64,000 nt of DNA from Sphingomonas sp. HITSZ_GF (GTDB taxonomy: Bacteria; Pseudomonadota; Alphaproteobacteria; Sphingomonadales; Sphingomonadaceae), in assembly GCF_029543155.1 (NCBI RefSeq), contig NZ_JARQXA010000005.1, forward strand, positions 124,001-188,000. The letters are read 5' to 3'. Positions 53,701-62,785 of the stretch are shown piece by piece; position 1 is the stretch's first letter, and each line of letters starts with the position of its first letter. The translations under genes were made by a program, and so were the position numbers. The notes beneath the pieces are model-generated. The model saw only the letters and a list, made by a program, of their open reading frames with translations. It did no database searches and had not been told where the DNA came from.

Positions 53701-55149
53701 CTATGGCGTGCCAGCCTCGGGCGCAAGGCTTACGAGCTTGCCGGGATTTAGGATTCCATGCGGGTCCAGTGCCATTTTGATCGCCTTCAGCGCCGCGATG
53801 CGCGACGGCGGGCTCAAACGCTCCAGCTCGGCGCGCTTCATCTGGCCGATTCCATGCTCGGCCGAGATGGAGCCGCCTTCCGCCACCACCAGGTCATAGA
53901 CCAGGCTCGAGATCGCCGGGCCGTCGCCCGCATACCAGCTGTCGCGATCGGCGCCCTGCGGCGCGCGGACGTGGAAATGGACATTGCCGTCGCCGAGATG
54001 GCCGAAGGCAGTCGCGGTGGTGCCGGGGAAGCGCCGCTCGGCCTCCGCCGCCGCCGACAGCATGAAGCTGGGCATCTTGTCGACCGGCACCGAGATGTCG
54101 TGCTGCATCGCCGGGCCCAGCGCCCGCTCGGCCTCCGAGATCGAATCGCGGATGTGCCAGAACGCCTCGACTTGCGACTCACTCGACGAGATCACCGCGT
54201 CCTCGGCCAGCCCGGCGTCGAACACCGGCTCGAGCAGCCGCCCGAGCAGCTCCGCCGGCGGCTCGGCGCCCGCTTCGGTGGCGACCGATTCGATCAGCAC
54301 GTGCCAGGCATGCTCGCCCTGGAGCGGAGACCGCGTCCCGGGAATGTGGTGGAGGACATGGCCGAGGATTTCGCCCGGGATGATCTCGAAGCTCTCGATC
54401 GTGGTCGTCCGCGCTTCCATCATGCGCAGGATCTTGAGCGCGTCCTCGGGGCTGGCGACGCCCACCCAGGCGGCGGCACGCTCCAGGATCGCGGGATAGA
54501 GGCGCAGCGTCGCGGCGGTGACCACGCCGATCGTCCCCTCCGCGCCGATCAGCAGTTGGGTGAGGTCATAGCCGCGATTGTCCTTCTTGAGCGGCGCGAG
54601 CCCCTCGTAGATCGAACCGTCGGGCAGCACGGCTTCCACCCCGGCGACGAGATGGCGCATGTTGCCGAAGCGCAGCACCTGGGTGCCGCCGGCATTGGTG
54701 GAGACCAGCCCGCCGATCGTGGCGCTGCCCTTGGCGCCGAGCGTCAGCGGGAAGCGGCGGCCCTGATCGAGCACGGCATTGTGGAAATTGGTGAGGATCA
54801 CCCCCGCCTCGACCACGGCGAGATTGCCTACCGTGTCGATCGAGCGGATGCGGTTCATCCGCCGGGTGGAAAGGAGCAGCGCCGAGCCGTCCGCCGGCGG
54901 CGTCGCCCCGCCGACCATGCCGGTATTGCCGCCCTGGGGCACGATCTGCACGCCCAGCTCGACGGCGAGCTTGAGGATTTCGGCAACTTCCGCGGTCGAT
55001 CCCGGCGAGAGCAAAGCAGGCGCGCTGCCGTGATAGCGGCCGCGCCAATCCGATTCCCAGGGGGCGATCTCCTGGGCGTCCGTGGTGACGGACTTGGGGC
55101 CGAAGCGCTCCAAAACGGCGCTGACGAGCTGCTGTTGTGCTGGTGTCAT
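53701..55149 (-). CDS. FAD-linked D-2-hydroxyacid dehydrogenase (GlcD/D2HGDH type)
   Basis: A 482-residue VAO-fold flavoprotein. FAD-binding domain: IVPQGGNTGMVGGATPPADGSALLL, GTIGGLVSTNAGGTQVLRFGNMR, GYDLTQLLIGAEGTIGVVTAATLRL. Cap and C-terminal metal/substrate segment: FGHLGDGNVHFHV and SAEHGIGQMKRAEL. This set fits D-2-hydroxyglutarate or D-lactate dehydrogenases; D-2-hydroxyglutarate, made as a side product of serine synthesis, is a likely substrate. Confidence 0.9.
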   Translation of the reverse strand: MTPAQQQLVSAVLERFGPKSVTTDAQEIAPWESDWRGRYHGSAPALLSPGSTAEVAEILKLAVELGVQIVPQGGNTGMVGGATPPADGSALLLSTRRMNRIRSIDTVGNLAVVEAGVILTNFHNAVLDQGRRFPLTLGAKGSATIGGLVSTNAGGTQVLRFGNMRHLVAGVEAVLPDGSIYEGLAPLKKDNRGYDLTQLLIGAEGTIGVVTAATLRLYPAILERAAAWVGVASPEDALKILRMMEARTTTIESFEIIPGEILGHVLHHIPGTRSPLQGEHAWHVLIESVATEAGAEPPAELLGRLLEPVFDAGLAEDAVISSSESQVEAFWHIRDSISEAERALGPAMQHDISVPVDKMPSFMLSAAAEAERRFPGTTATAFGHLGDGNVHFHVRAPQGADRDSWYAGDGPAISSLVYDLVVAEGGSISAEHGIGQMKRAELERLSPPSRIAALKAIKMALDPHGILNPGKLVSLAPEAGTP

Positions 55150-55223
55150 GGCATTTTTGGGCTAGCACGCTGGGCACCAGTTCATCCACTGTTCAAACCT
55201 AGGTCGTACATAACCAACGCGAA

Positions 55224-55697
55224 ATGCCGAATCCGATTGCCGTCTCCTCCAGCCTGCTGCTCCTCGCCGCCGCGCCCGCCGCGGCGCCCGATGGCGCGCC
55301 CAGCTGGGATGCGGTGGCGGCGAGCTTCGAGCAACAGCAGCAACAGCAGAGCGTGACGATCGCGGTGCCGCGCGTCACCATCACCGGCAGCGCGACCATC
55401 GTGGTGCGCCGCGCGCCGCGCGTGATCGAGAAAAAGGCCAAGGACTGCGTGAAGGTCCAGGACATCTCCGGCTTCGCCGGCGTCAACACCCAGGACAGCG
55501 TCGACCTGGTGCTGCGCGACGGCACGCTGCTGCGCGCCAAGCTGGGGCGCAAATGCATGGTGCTGGGCTTCTATTCGGGCTTCTATGTGAAGACCAACAA
55601 GGACCAGAAGATCTGCGCCGGGCGCGACACCTTCCGCGTCCGATCGGGCCGCTCGTGCGACGTCGAGGGTTTCCGCACCCTCGAACTGGCGCGCTGA
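55224..55697 (+). CDS. Exported protein, unknown
   Basis: A 157-residue product with signal peptide (MPNPIAVSSSLLLLAAAPAAA), a short Gln run, then a beta-rich domain with five Cys (KDCVKVQ, GRKCMVLGFYSGFYV, QKICAGRD, GRSCDVEGFR). A DCVK...ISGFAGVNTQDSVDLVLRDGTLLRAKLGR core resembles small sphingomonad envelope proteins, but I cannot name it. Confidence 0.75.
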   Translation: MPNPIAVSSSLLLLAAAPAAAPDGAPSWDAVAASFEQQQQQQSVTIAVPRVTITGSATIVVRRAPRVIEKKAKDCVKVQDISGFAGVNTQDSVDLVLRDGTLLRAKLGRKCMVLGFYSGFYVKTNKDQKICAGRDTFRVRSGRSCDVEGFRTLELAR

Positions 55698-55832
55698 GGC
55701 GGGTTCCCGGCGGCGCCTGACGGCGCCTGCCAACACCCAGACACACCTCTGCGCTTGACTTTCCGCGACAAATCCGCAAGCGCGTGCAGGCTTCGCGCGT
55801 GGGTCTGCCACGCCGATTTTCCGGAAAATTGC

Positions 55833-57233
55833 ATGAGCTTTGCCGATCTCGGCCTTTCAGACGAACTTCTGCGCGCTGTGACTGACGCGGGCTATACCGA
55901 GCCCACGCCGATCCAGCAGCAGTCGATCCCCCCGGTCCTGATGGGGAAGGACCTTATCGGCATCGCCCAGACCGGCACCGGCAAGACCGCTGCCTTCGTG
56001 CTGCCGATGATCGACATCCTGGGCGAAGGCCGCACGCGCGCGCTGATGCCGCGCTCGCTCATCCTCGAGCCGACGCGCGAGCTCGCTGCCCAGGTGGCGG
56101 AGAATTTCGAGAAGTACGGCACCCACCACAAGCTCTCGATGGCGCTGCTGATCGGCGGCGTGCAGATGGGCGACCAGGTGAAGGCGCTGGAAAAGGGCGT
56201 CGACGTGCTGATCGCCACGCCGGGCCGGCTGATGGACCTGTTCGGCCGCGGCAAGATCCTGCTCAACGGCTGCTCGCTGCTGGTGATCGACGAGGCGGAC
56301 CGGATGCTCGACATGGGGTTCATCCCCGACATCGAGGAAATCTGCACCAAGCTGCCCAAGGACCGGCAGACCCTGCTGTTCTCGGCGACGATGCCGCCGG
56401 TGATCAAGAAGCTGGCGGACAAGTTCCTCAACGATCCCAAGCGCGTGGAAGTCGCGCGCCCGGCGACGACCAACACCAACATCACGCAGTATCTCATCGA
56501 GACCAGCACGATGAAGAAGCGCGAGACGCTGCGCGCGCTGCTCGAGGCCGAGAACGTCCAGGCCGGCATCATCTTCTGCAACCGCAAGACCACGGTGCGC
56601 GAGCTCAACAAGAGCCTGCAGCGCCACGGCGTCCGCTCGGCGGAGATCCATGGCGACATGGACCAGCCGGCGCGCCTCGCCGAGCTGGAGCGCTTCAAGA
56701 AGGGCGACGTGAACATCCTCGTCGCCTCCGACGTCGCCGCGCGCGGACTCGACATCAAGGGCGTCAGCCACGTCTATAATTTCGACGCCCCCTGGCACCC
56801 GGACGATTATGTCCACCGCATCGGCCGCACCGGCCGCGCGGGCGCGAAGGGCACCGCCTACACGCTGGTGACCAAGGAAGACGCCGAGAACATCGCCAAT
56901 ATCGAGAAGCTCACCGGCCAGAAGATCAACCGGGTGAAGCTGCGCGGTGCGCCTGCTCCGGCCGAGGACGAAGGTGCGCGCGACGAGGCGCCGCGCGGCC
57001 GCAGCCGCAAGGCCGAGGACGACAAGCCCCGGCGCGGTCGCGGCAAGAAGGAAGAGCCGCAGCGCGAGGAAGCGCGTCGCGAGGAGCCCCGGCGCGAGGC
57101 GCGTGCCGAGCCGCCGCGCCGCGACCGCGATCGCCGCCGCGACGAGCGCGACCCTAACAGGGACCTGGGGCCGGACGAGGGCTGGAACGGCCCGATCCCG
57201 GACTTCCTGAACTACACGCTCGCCGCCGAATGA
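55833..57233 (+). CDS. rhlE: DEAD-box RNA helicase, RhlE type
   Basis: ATP-dependent RNA helicase of 466 residues: Q motif PTPIQQQSIP, motif I AQTGTGKTA, Ia PTRELAAQ, II DEADRMLDMGF, III SATMPP, V VASDVAARGLDI, VI HRIGRTGRAG. A basic, low-complexity tail (RGRSRKAEDDKPRRGRGKKEEPQREEARREEPRREAR) follows from about residue 385, typical of RhlE. The start at 55833 (MSFADLGLSDELLRAVTDAGY) drops 26 upstream codons. The stop overlaps the next gene by 4 bp. Confidence 0.95.
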   Translation: MSFADLGLSDELLRAVTDAGYTEPTPIQQQSIPPVLMGKDLIGIAQTGTGKTAAFVLPMIDILGEGRTRALMPRSLILEPTRELAAQVAENFEKYGTHHKLSMALLIGGVQMGDQVKALEKGVDVLIATPGRLMDLFGRGKILLNGCSLLVIDEADRMLDMGFIPDIEEICTKLPKDRQTLLFSATMPPVIKKLADKFLNDPKRVEVARPATTNTNITQYLIETSTMKKRETLRALLEAENVQAGIIFCNRKTTVRELNKSLQRHGVRSAEIHGDMDQPARLAELERFKKGDVNILVASDVAARGLDIKGVSHVYNFDAPWHPDDYVHRIGRTGRAGAKGTAYTLVTKEDAENIANIEKLTGQKINRVKLRGAPAPAEDEGARDEAPRGRSRKAEDDKPRRGRGKKEEPQREEARREEPRREARAEPPRRDRDRRRDERDPNRDLGPDEGWNGPIPDFLNYTLAAE

Positions 57234-57745
57234 TCCGGCGCGCCGGGCTGGCCCTTGCGCTGGCTGCGCTGGCGCCGCCCGGTGCGGCGCTGGCCCAGCA
57301 GGCCGCGCCCCGGCTCAAGGCGCGCTCGATCGCGCACCTGCCGCTGCCCCTGCCCGCGCCCTACGACGCGAGCCGCGACGCCGGCAGGGACGTGACCGCG
57401 GCGCTCGCCCGCGCGAAGAAGTCGGGCAAGCTGGTGCTGGTCGATTTCGGCGCCAACTGGTGCGTCGATTGCCGGGTGCTGGCGGGTATCTTCGAGCTGC
57501 CGGACATGGCCGGCTGGATGGCGCGCAATTTCGAGCTGGTGCAGGTCGATATCGGCCAGTTCGACCAGAATCTCGACCTGCCCCGCCGTTTCGGGGCGGC
57601 GACGCTCGACGCGGTGCCCGCGATCCTGGTCATCGACCCCCGGACCGGTCGGCTGCGCAACCCGAAGGACGTCACCGGGCTCGGCGACGCGCGGCTGATG
57701 CAGCCCCAGCAAGTGGCCGACTGGCTCGCGCGATGGACGAGATGA
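57230..57745 (+). CDS. Exported thioredoxin-like protein
   Basis: A 171-residue exported thioredoxin-fold protein, signal peptide MIRRAGLALALAALAPPGAALA, active site GANWCVDCR (CVDC) and cis-Pro in LDAVPAILV. Similar in plan to DsbD's C-terminal domain, so a periplasmic reductase or sulfhydryl carrier. It begins inside the helicase stop (ATGA overlap) and overlaps the DUF1289 gene by 13 bp. Confidence 0.9.
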   Translation: MIRRAGLALALAALAPPGAALAQQAAPRLKARSIAHLPLPLPAPYDASRDAGRDVTAALARAKKSGKLVLVDFGANWCVDCRVLAGIFELPDMAGWMARNFELVQVDIGQFDQNLDLPRRFGAATLDAVPAILVIDPRTGRLRNPKDVTGLGDARLMQPQQVADWLARWTR

Positions 57746-57939
57746 TCGAATATGTGCCGATCGTCGAGAGCCCCTGCATCAGCGTCTGCGTGATGGACGC
57801 CGAGAGCGGCTGGTGCATCGGCTGCGGCCGCACGCTCGACGAGATCTGCCGCTGGGGCGAGACCGACCAGACCGATCGCGATACGGTGATGGAAGAACTG
57901 CCGGCGCGGATGGAGCGGCTGGAAGGCAAGCCCATCTAG
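57733..57939 (+). CDS. DUF1289 protein, small Cys-rich
   Basis: A 68-residue protein with the DUF1289 pattern PCISVCVMDAESGWCIGCGRTLDEICRW: five cysteines, likely a small metal-binding unit. It starts at 57733 (MDEMIEYVPIVESPC) or at 57742, overlapping the thioredoxin gene. Third of the rhlE-trx-DUF1289 unit. Confidence 0.88.
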   Translation: MDEMIEYVPIVESPCISVCVMDAESGWCIGCGRTLDEICRWGETDQTDRDTVMEELPARMERLEGKPI

Positions 57940-58190
57940 GCCTGCGCGCTGCTCGTCACGTCTTGCGCACCACTGCGACCGGCGCACTGGCCCATGAGCA
58001 GCAGCACTATTAGCGCGAAAGCCACGTGCAGCGGCCAGCGCACGAAGCCGGTATCGCGCTTTCGCGCCAGCCGCTTGCCGAAGAACACGCCCAGCGCGAG
58101 GATGCCGCCGTAAAAAAGCAAATAGCCGATCAGGGTCCCGGCCGCGTAGCCGGCACCATAGGCTGCCGAGTGTTCCACTCCGCCCTCCAT
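57936..58190 (-). CDS. Small membrane protein, unknown
   Basis: An 84-residue protein with two hydrophobic helices (GTLIGYLLFYGGILALGVFF and WPLHVAFALIVLLLMGQC) and a basic loop between (GKRLARKRDTGFVR). It is convergent with the DUF1289 gene and overlaps it by 4 bp. No family recognised. Confidence 0.7.
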   Translation of the reverse strand: MEGGVEHSAAYGAGYAAGTLIGYLLFYGGILALGVFFGKRLARKRDTGFVRWPLHVAFALIVLLLMGQCAGRSGAQDVTSSAQA

Positions 58191-58247
58191 AGTTTCCAGT
58201 CAGGTACGCGAACTAACGATGCAACCCCGCCGCGCAGGGCGCTACGA

Positions 58248-58886
58248 TCACGCCGGCGTCTTGGCCGCTTCGAGCTCCGCCGCCAGAGCATCGTCCTTGG
58301 CGCCTGCGCGCTGGTACGCCTCGCGGCTGCTCAACCGGGCGAAATAATCGAGGAATGCCTGGCGCTTGGGCAGCGTGCCGAACATCGTGCCCCAGCCGAC
58401 CGCCGAGCCGACATAGATGTCCGCCGCAGTGAAGCGGTCGCCGGCAATATAGGGATGCGCCGACACCGCCTTTTCGAGCACGTCGACCGTGGCGTCATAG
58501 CTGCCATAGCCGAACATCCGCCCCTGCTCGGGCGACGGCACGAACTGGGCATGATTGTTGGTCACCGCCTGCTCGACCGGGCCGGCGGCGAAGAACAGCC
58601 AGCGATAATAGTCGGCGCGCTCGTCCGCCGTCGGCGCGAGCCCGGCCTCGGGAAAGGCTTCCGCCAGATAGGCGCAGATCGCCGCGCATTCGGTGACGAC
58701 ATGGCCGTTGTGCACGATCGCCGGCACCTTCCCCATCGGATTGACCGACAGATAATCCCCGCCCTTCATCGTCGTGCCATAGTCGACGAGCTGCGTCTCA
58801 TAGGCCGCGCCGGCTTCCTCCAGCGCCCAGCGGGCGATCCGCCCGCGCGACTGGGGATGGGTGTAGAAGATCAGATCGTCCGCCAT
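58248..58886 (-). CDS. Glutathione S-transferase family
   Basis: A 212-residue two-domain GST: thioredoxin-like N-terminus MADDLIFYTHPQSRGRIARWALEEAG with NPMGKVPAIVHNGHVVTECAAICAYLAEAFP, then the helical domain (GDRFTAADIYVGSAVGWGTMFGTLP). Start at 58886 has GGAGG upstream. Substrate unknown. Confidence 0.92.
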   Translation of the reverse strand: MADDLIFYTHPQSRGRIARWALEEAGAAYETQLVDYGTTMKGGDYLSVNPMGKVPAIVHNGHVVTECAAICAYLAEAFPEAGLAPTADERADYYRWLFFAAGPVEQAVTNNHAQFVPSPEQGRMFGYGSYDATVDVLEKAVSAHPYIAGDRFTAADIYVGSAVGWGTMFGTLPKRQAFLDYFARLSSREAYQRAGAKDDALAAELEAAKTPA

Positions 58887-58953
58887 GGCCTGCCTCCGAA
58901 TCAACTTGGAACAAATAGTGAACTTGATTCAAATACCCGTCAAGCGCCTTCCG

Positions 58954-58979
58954 GTCGTCCCGGCGAAAGCCGGGATGAC
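58954..58979. repeat. Solo palindromic repeat
   Basis: Single hairpin GTCGTCCCGGCGAAAGCC..GGGATGAC between the GST and dienelactone hydrolase genes. Confidence 0.75.
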
Positions 58980-59004
58980 GAGGGGATTTCGATGACGGAT
59001 TGCC

Positions 59005-59850
59005 TCAAAGCGTCTTGAACGTCTCGAGCAACCGGTCCCAGGCCTTGTTCGCCTGATCGGCGTTGTAAACCTGGCTGTCCGGCGGGCACCAGCCGTGCAT
59101 CGTGCCCTTATAGACTTCGATCTCGGCGGGCTGGTTGCTCGCGGCGAACGCGGCCTTGAGCTTGTCCTTGTCGCCCGGCGCGCGGCCATCGTCATTCTCG
59201 GCGATCGCGATCAGCCAGCGTGCCTTCATGCTCGGCACCAGCGCGATCAACCCGTCGGCCGCCAGCCCGCCGCCATGGAAGGTCGCGCCGCCATGGACGC
59301 GCGCGGGCGCCGCCGCCGCGGTGTACATGACCATCGGCCCGCCCATGCAATAGCCGGTGCTGCCGATTCCGCGCTTCCTGTCGACCTGCTTCTGGCCATC
59401 GACCCAGGCGACGAACGCCTTGGCGTCGCGCGTGGTGGCATCGGGGGTGAGCAGCGCGCGCCACGGGCCGACCTGCGCCTTGAGCGCGTCGTCGAACCCC
59501 TGGCCGGGCTTGACGAAGGGCGCCTTGGTCGAGCGGTAGAACTGGTTGACGGTGAGCACCGCATAGCCCGACCTGGCGAGCCGGTCCGCCATGTCGCGAA
59601 AGGCCGGGCGCAGGCCGAAAATGTCCGGCCACACGATCACCGCGGGATGCTTGCCGGTGGCGGGCGCGACGAAATAGGCGTCGCAGCTGCCGTCGGGCGT
59701 GGTGATGATGACGTCGCTGCCCTTGATCTCGGCGGCATTGGCCGGCACCGGCAGCAGCGCGACCATGCCGGCCGCGGCGGCGCCCGCGCCGAACTCGCGC
59801 CGGCTCATCAGGAAATGGGCGTTGTCGGCGGCGGTCAGCTCGTCACACAT
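59005..59850 (-). CDS. Dienelactone hydrolase family protein, possible Tat substrate
   Basis: A 281-residue alpha/beta hydrolase. N-terminal [34 protein letters not shown] carries a twin-arginine-like SRREFG followed by a hydrophobic stretch, suggesting Tat export. Nucleophile Cys in GSTGYCMGGPMV, then a conserved Asp and His (MHGWCPPD). Acts on dienelactones or related esters. GGAGGG lies before the ATG at 59850. Confidence 0.9.
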   Translation of the reverse strand: MCDELTAADNAHFLMSRREFGAGAAAAGMVALLPVPANAAEIKGSDVIITTPDGSCDAYFVAPATGKHPAVIVWPDIFGLRPAFRDMADRLARSGYAVLTVNQFYRSTKAPFVKPGQGFDDALKAQVGPWRALLTPDATTRDAKAFVAWVDGQKQVDRKRGIGSTGYCMGGPMVMYTAAAAPARVHGGATFHGGGLAADGLIALVPSMKARWLIAIAENDDGRAPGDKDKLKAAFAASNQPAEIEVYKGTMHGWCPPDSQVYNADQANKAWDRLLETFKTL

Positions 59851-59929
59851 GGGATCCCTCCACGCTTGTCGCAGGCGACGCGGCAGGCCCCGAGTCGCCG
59901 GCGCAGGCTACACGCCCCGCCCGCCCCCG

Positions 59930-60616
59930 TCATGCCGCCAGGCGTTGCCGGGCATGCGGCGCGAACGGGCTAAGCCCCAGCCATTGCTGCATGTTCGCTG
60001 CGATCGCGGGATCGCCGGTGAGCAGCAGCGCCTCGCTGTCGAGCGCGGCGCGCACCGTCTCATAGCCCATCCAGATCGCCGTCATCGTGCGCAGGTCCGA
60101 CGAGACATAGAGATCGACGTCGAAGCCGGGATCGATCGTGCACAGGTCCACCTGGCCATCCGGATCGACCACCAGCCAAGCCCGGCGCTTCGCCTCGGGC
60201 TGATCGGGGAAGCGGATAAGGATCACGCAGCGCCGGGGCGGCAGCGGCGTGGGATCGAGGCCTCGCCGCATGTCCCACAGCAACAGCTGCGCATCGAGCT
60301 GCTCGAGCGAAAGCTCGTGCGACACCCAGCGCTGCCCCCAGATGCCGAACGCCTCGACCACCGGCCCCAGCTCGCGCCCGGCCTCGGTCAGGCGGTAGTC
60401 GCTGCCGCCCTCGCCGCGCTCGACGATGCCCGCGCATTCCAGCTCCTTCAGCCGCTGCGAGAGCAGCGCCGGCGACATACGCGGCACGCCGCGACGCAGA
60501 TCGTTGAACCGCGTCGACCCCGCGACCAGCTCGCGCAGCAGCACCACCGTCCAGCGCGTGCACAATATCTCCGCGGCCATCGCGACCGGGCAGAATTGCT
60601 TGTAGCTCCCTTGCAT
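59930..60616 (-). CDS. HxlR-family transcriptional regulator
   Basis: A 228-residue regulator with an HxlR winged helix at about 8-98 (CPVAMAAEILCTRWTVVLLRELVAGSTRFNDLRRGVPRMSPALLSQRLKELECAGIVER) and a C-terminal sterol-carrier-like (SCP2-type) domain (about 120-225). HxlR proteins sense electrophiles through cysteines; Cys9 and Cys19 are present. It is divergent from the acyl-CoA dehydrogenase gene; two palindromes in the 129-bp gap are probable operators. Confidence 0.92.
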   Translation of the reverse strand: MQGSYKQFCPVAMAAEILCTRWTVVLLRELVAGSTRFNDLRRGVPRMSPALLSQRLKELECAGIVERGEGGSDYRLTEAGRELGPVVEAFGIWGQRWVSHELSLEQLDAQLLLWDMRRGLDPTPLPPRRCVILIRFPDQPEAKRRAWLVVDPDGQVDLCTIDPGFDVDLYVSSDLRTMTAIWMGYETVRAALDSEALLLTGDPAIAANMQQWLGLSPFAPHARQRLAA

Positions 60617-60651
60617 CGTCCCCAATCCTTCACGAACGTGCAGAAGGATTA

Positions 60652-60688
60652 GTACAGACTCTGTACCGGGCAAGTTCAGTTTCTGAAC
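60652..60688. promoter_or_regulatory. Paired operators for the HxlR regulator
   Basis: Two perfect palindromes, GTACAGACTCTGTAC (60652-60666) and GTTCAGTTTCTGAAC (60674-60688), with centres 22 bp apart, about two helical turns, in the divergent gap. Confidence 0.75.
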
Positions 60689-60745
60689 TGGAGCATAGCC
60701 GGAAGGATAGGCGATTGGGGTCGCGACCAATCGACCAGAGAGGGA

Positions 60746-61879
60746 ATGACGATGGAAAGCAAAGCTGCAGCGCGCGACTGGATCGCCGAGGCCAAGGTGA
60801 TCGCGGCGGAGATCGAGAGCTGCGCCGATCGCCACGATGCCGAGGAAAGCTTCGTCACCGAAGGCTATCAGCGCCTGAAGGACGCCGGCTTCTTCAAGGC
60901 GCTGGTACCCGAGGAACTGGGCGGCGGCGGCGCGGACATGGCCGAGATCTTCGCGGCGATCCGCGTGCTGGGCGCCGCCTGCGGATCGACGGCGCTGGCC
61001 TTTTCGATGCACACCCACCTCGTCGCCGCCGCGGCATGGCGCCGCGCGCACCAGGGCGCCCCCACCGAGGGGCTGCTGCGCCGGGTCGCGACCGAGGACC
61101 TGATCCTCGTCTCGAGCGGCGGATCGGATTGGCTGGAAAGCGCCGGCACCGCCGAGAAGGTGGATGGCGGCTTCCGCATCACCGCGCGCAAGCCTTTCTC
61201 CAGCGGCTGCCAGATGGGCCAACTGCTGATGACCAGCGCCGTCTATGACGATCCCGAGGCCGGGCCGACCGTGCTGCATTTCGGCGCGCCCCTTGGCGCC
61301 GAGGGCGTAAACATCGTCGATGCCTGGCACGTGCTCGGCATGCGCGGCACCGGATCGCACGACATCGTGCTCGACCGGGTGTTCGTGGCGGACGCGGGCA
61401 TTGCCGGGCGGCGGCCCCAGGGCAAGTGGCACATGCTGTTCCATGTGATCGGCATGATCGCGTTCGGATCGATCTATTCAGCCTATATGGGCGTGGCGGA
61501 TGGCGCGCGCCGGCGGGCGCTGGAGATCGCCCGCGGCCGCACGCCCGATGCCTGCCTGCTCGCCCGCGTCGGCGAGATGGAGAATGCGCATGCCGCGGCG
61601 GAGCTGGCGCTGGCGGAACTGATCGGCCTCGTCGCGGCCGGCCAGCCGGGCCCCGACACCACCAACCGCGCGATGATCTGCCGCACGCTGATCGGCGAGA
61701 ATGCGATCGCAACGGTGACGCGCGCGATGGAAGTCGCCGGCGGCGCGGCCTTTTATCGCAAGGCCGGGCTGGAACGTGCCTTTCGCGACGTGCAGGGCGC
61801 CCGCTTCCACCCGTTGCAGCGCGAGCCCCAGCTTGCCCTCGCCGCGCGCATCGCGCTGGGGCTCGACATCGACGGTTGA
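60746..61879 (+). CDS. Acyl-CoA dehydrogenase family protein
   Basis: A 377-residue flavoprotein of the acyl-CoA dehydrogenase superfamily. The N-terminal helical domain, GGSDWLESAGTAEKVDGGF and WHVLGMRGTGSHDIVLDRVFV beta segment, and C-terminal FRDVQGARFHPLQREPQLALAARIALG are typical of the monooxygenase-like (DszC/HsaA) branch, which lacks the usual catalytic Glu. It is divergent from the HxlR gene and probably regulated by it. Substrate unknown. Confidence 0.9.
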   Translation: MTMESKAAARDWIAEAKVIAAEIESCADRHDAEESFVTEGYQRLKDAGFFKALVPEELGGGGADMAEIFAAIRVLGAACGSTALAFSMHTHLVAAAAWRRAHQGAPTEGLLRRVATEDLILVSSGGSDWLESAGTAEKVDGGFRITARKPFSSGCQMGQLLMTSAVYDDPEAGPTVLHFGAPLGAEGVNIVDAWHVLGMRGTGSHDIVLDRVFVADAGIAGRRPQGKWHMLFHVIGMIAFGSIYSAYMGVADGARRRALEIARGRTPDACLLARVGEMENAHAAAELALAELIGLVAAGQPGPDTTNRAMICRTLIGENAIATVTRAMEVAGGAAFYRKAGLERAFRDVQGARFHPLQREPQLALAARIALGLDIDG

Positions 61880-61917
61880 GCCCGGGCGAACAACTTCTTC
61901 GGCCTGCAGCAATTCTG

Positions 61918-62018
61918 TTCCCCGGCGAAAGCCGGGGTCCAGTCTCGGCGCAGCTGGTTGGGCGCGCGTACCTCTCACGAACGACATTGCAACTGGGCCC
62001 CGGCTTTCGCCGGGGAGC
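61918..62018. repeat. Paired palindromic repeat (REPIN-like)
   Basis: GTTCCCCGGCGAAAGCCGGG to CCCCGGCTTTCGCCGGGG inverse; spacer not shared with groups 1-3. In the convergent gap before trcR. Confidence 0.85.
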
Positions 62019-62098
62019 AGCTCAGCGACTACGCTTTCACTGAATGTCGATGCGCCCCAGGTCCCTCCCCTGCGGGAAGAGGAATTGGGATTCGAAGC

Positions 62099-62785
62099 TT
62101 AGTTGTTGGTGCGGAACAGCGTCTCGGCGGTGTGCTCCACCGGGGCAGCGGGCGCGTCCTCGCCGGCAGCCTCGGCCTCGCGGCTCGCAGCCTCGCGCTC
62201 GGCGCGCAGCTGCTCGATCAGCGCTTCGCGATCGCCCTCGAGGCGGGTGTCGGTCGGCGCTTCGATGCCGGCGGCCTTGGCGGCCTTGGCGACGATCGCA
62301 TCCAGCTCGCGCTGCGAGGTGAGGCCCAGCGTGACCGGGTCCTTCGGCACGATGTTGGCGATGTTCCAGTGGCTGCGATCGCGGATCGCGGCGATGGTGG
62401 TGCGCGTGGTGCCGATCAGCTTGCCGATCGCGCCGTCCGAAATCTCGGGATGGTTGCGCAGGATCCAGGCGATGCCGTCCGGCTTGTCCTGGCGCTTCGA
62501 GACCGGCGTGTAGCGCGGCCCCTTGGTGCGGCGGACCTGCTCGGGGCCCTTGAGCATCTTGAGGACGTAGTTCGGGTCCTTCTGGCCCTTCTCGATCTCG
62601 TCCATCGTCAGCTCGTGCGCGCGCACCGGATCGCGACCGGTCAGCTTGGTCGCCGCGGTATCGTCGGCGATCGCCTGGACCTCGAGGATGTGCAGACCAC
62701 AGAACTCGGCGATCTGGTCGAACGAGAGCGAAGTGTTGTCGACCAGCCAGGAAGCGGTCGCATGGGGCATCAGCGGCTGGGCCAC
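62099..62785 (-). CDS. trcR: Cell-cycle transcriptional regulator TrcR (DUF1013)
   Basis: A 228-residue protein matching DUF1013, named TrcR after its cell-cycle role in Caulobacter-type bacteria. Conserved: MPHATASWLVDNTSLSFDQIAEFCGLHILEVQAIAD and GIAWILRNHPEISDGAIGKLIGTTRTTIAAIRDRSHWN (two helix-turn-helix-like parts), then a coiled tail (DREALIEQLRAEREAASREAEAAG). With ctrA and cpdR it is the third cell-cycle factor in the window. Confidence 0.93.
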   Translation of the reverse strand: MAQPLMPHATASWLVDNTSLSFDQIAEFCGLHILEVQAIADDTAATKLTGRDPVRAHELTMDEIEKGQKDPNYVLKMLKGPEQVRRTKGPRYTPVSKRQDKPDGIAWILRNHPEISDGAIGKLIGTTRTTIAAIRDRSHWNIANIVPKDPVTLGLTSQRELDAIVAKAAKAAGIEAPTDTRLEGDREALIEQLRAEREAASREAEAAGEDAPAAPVEHTAETLFRTNN

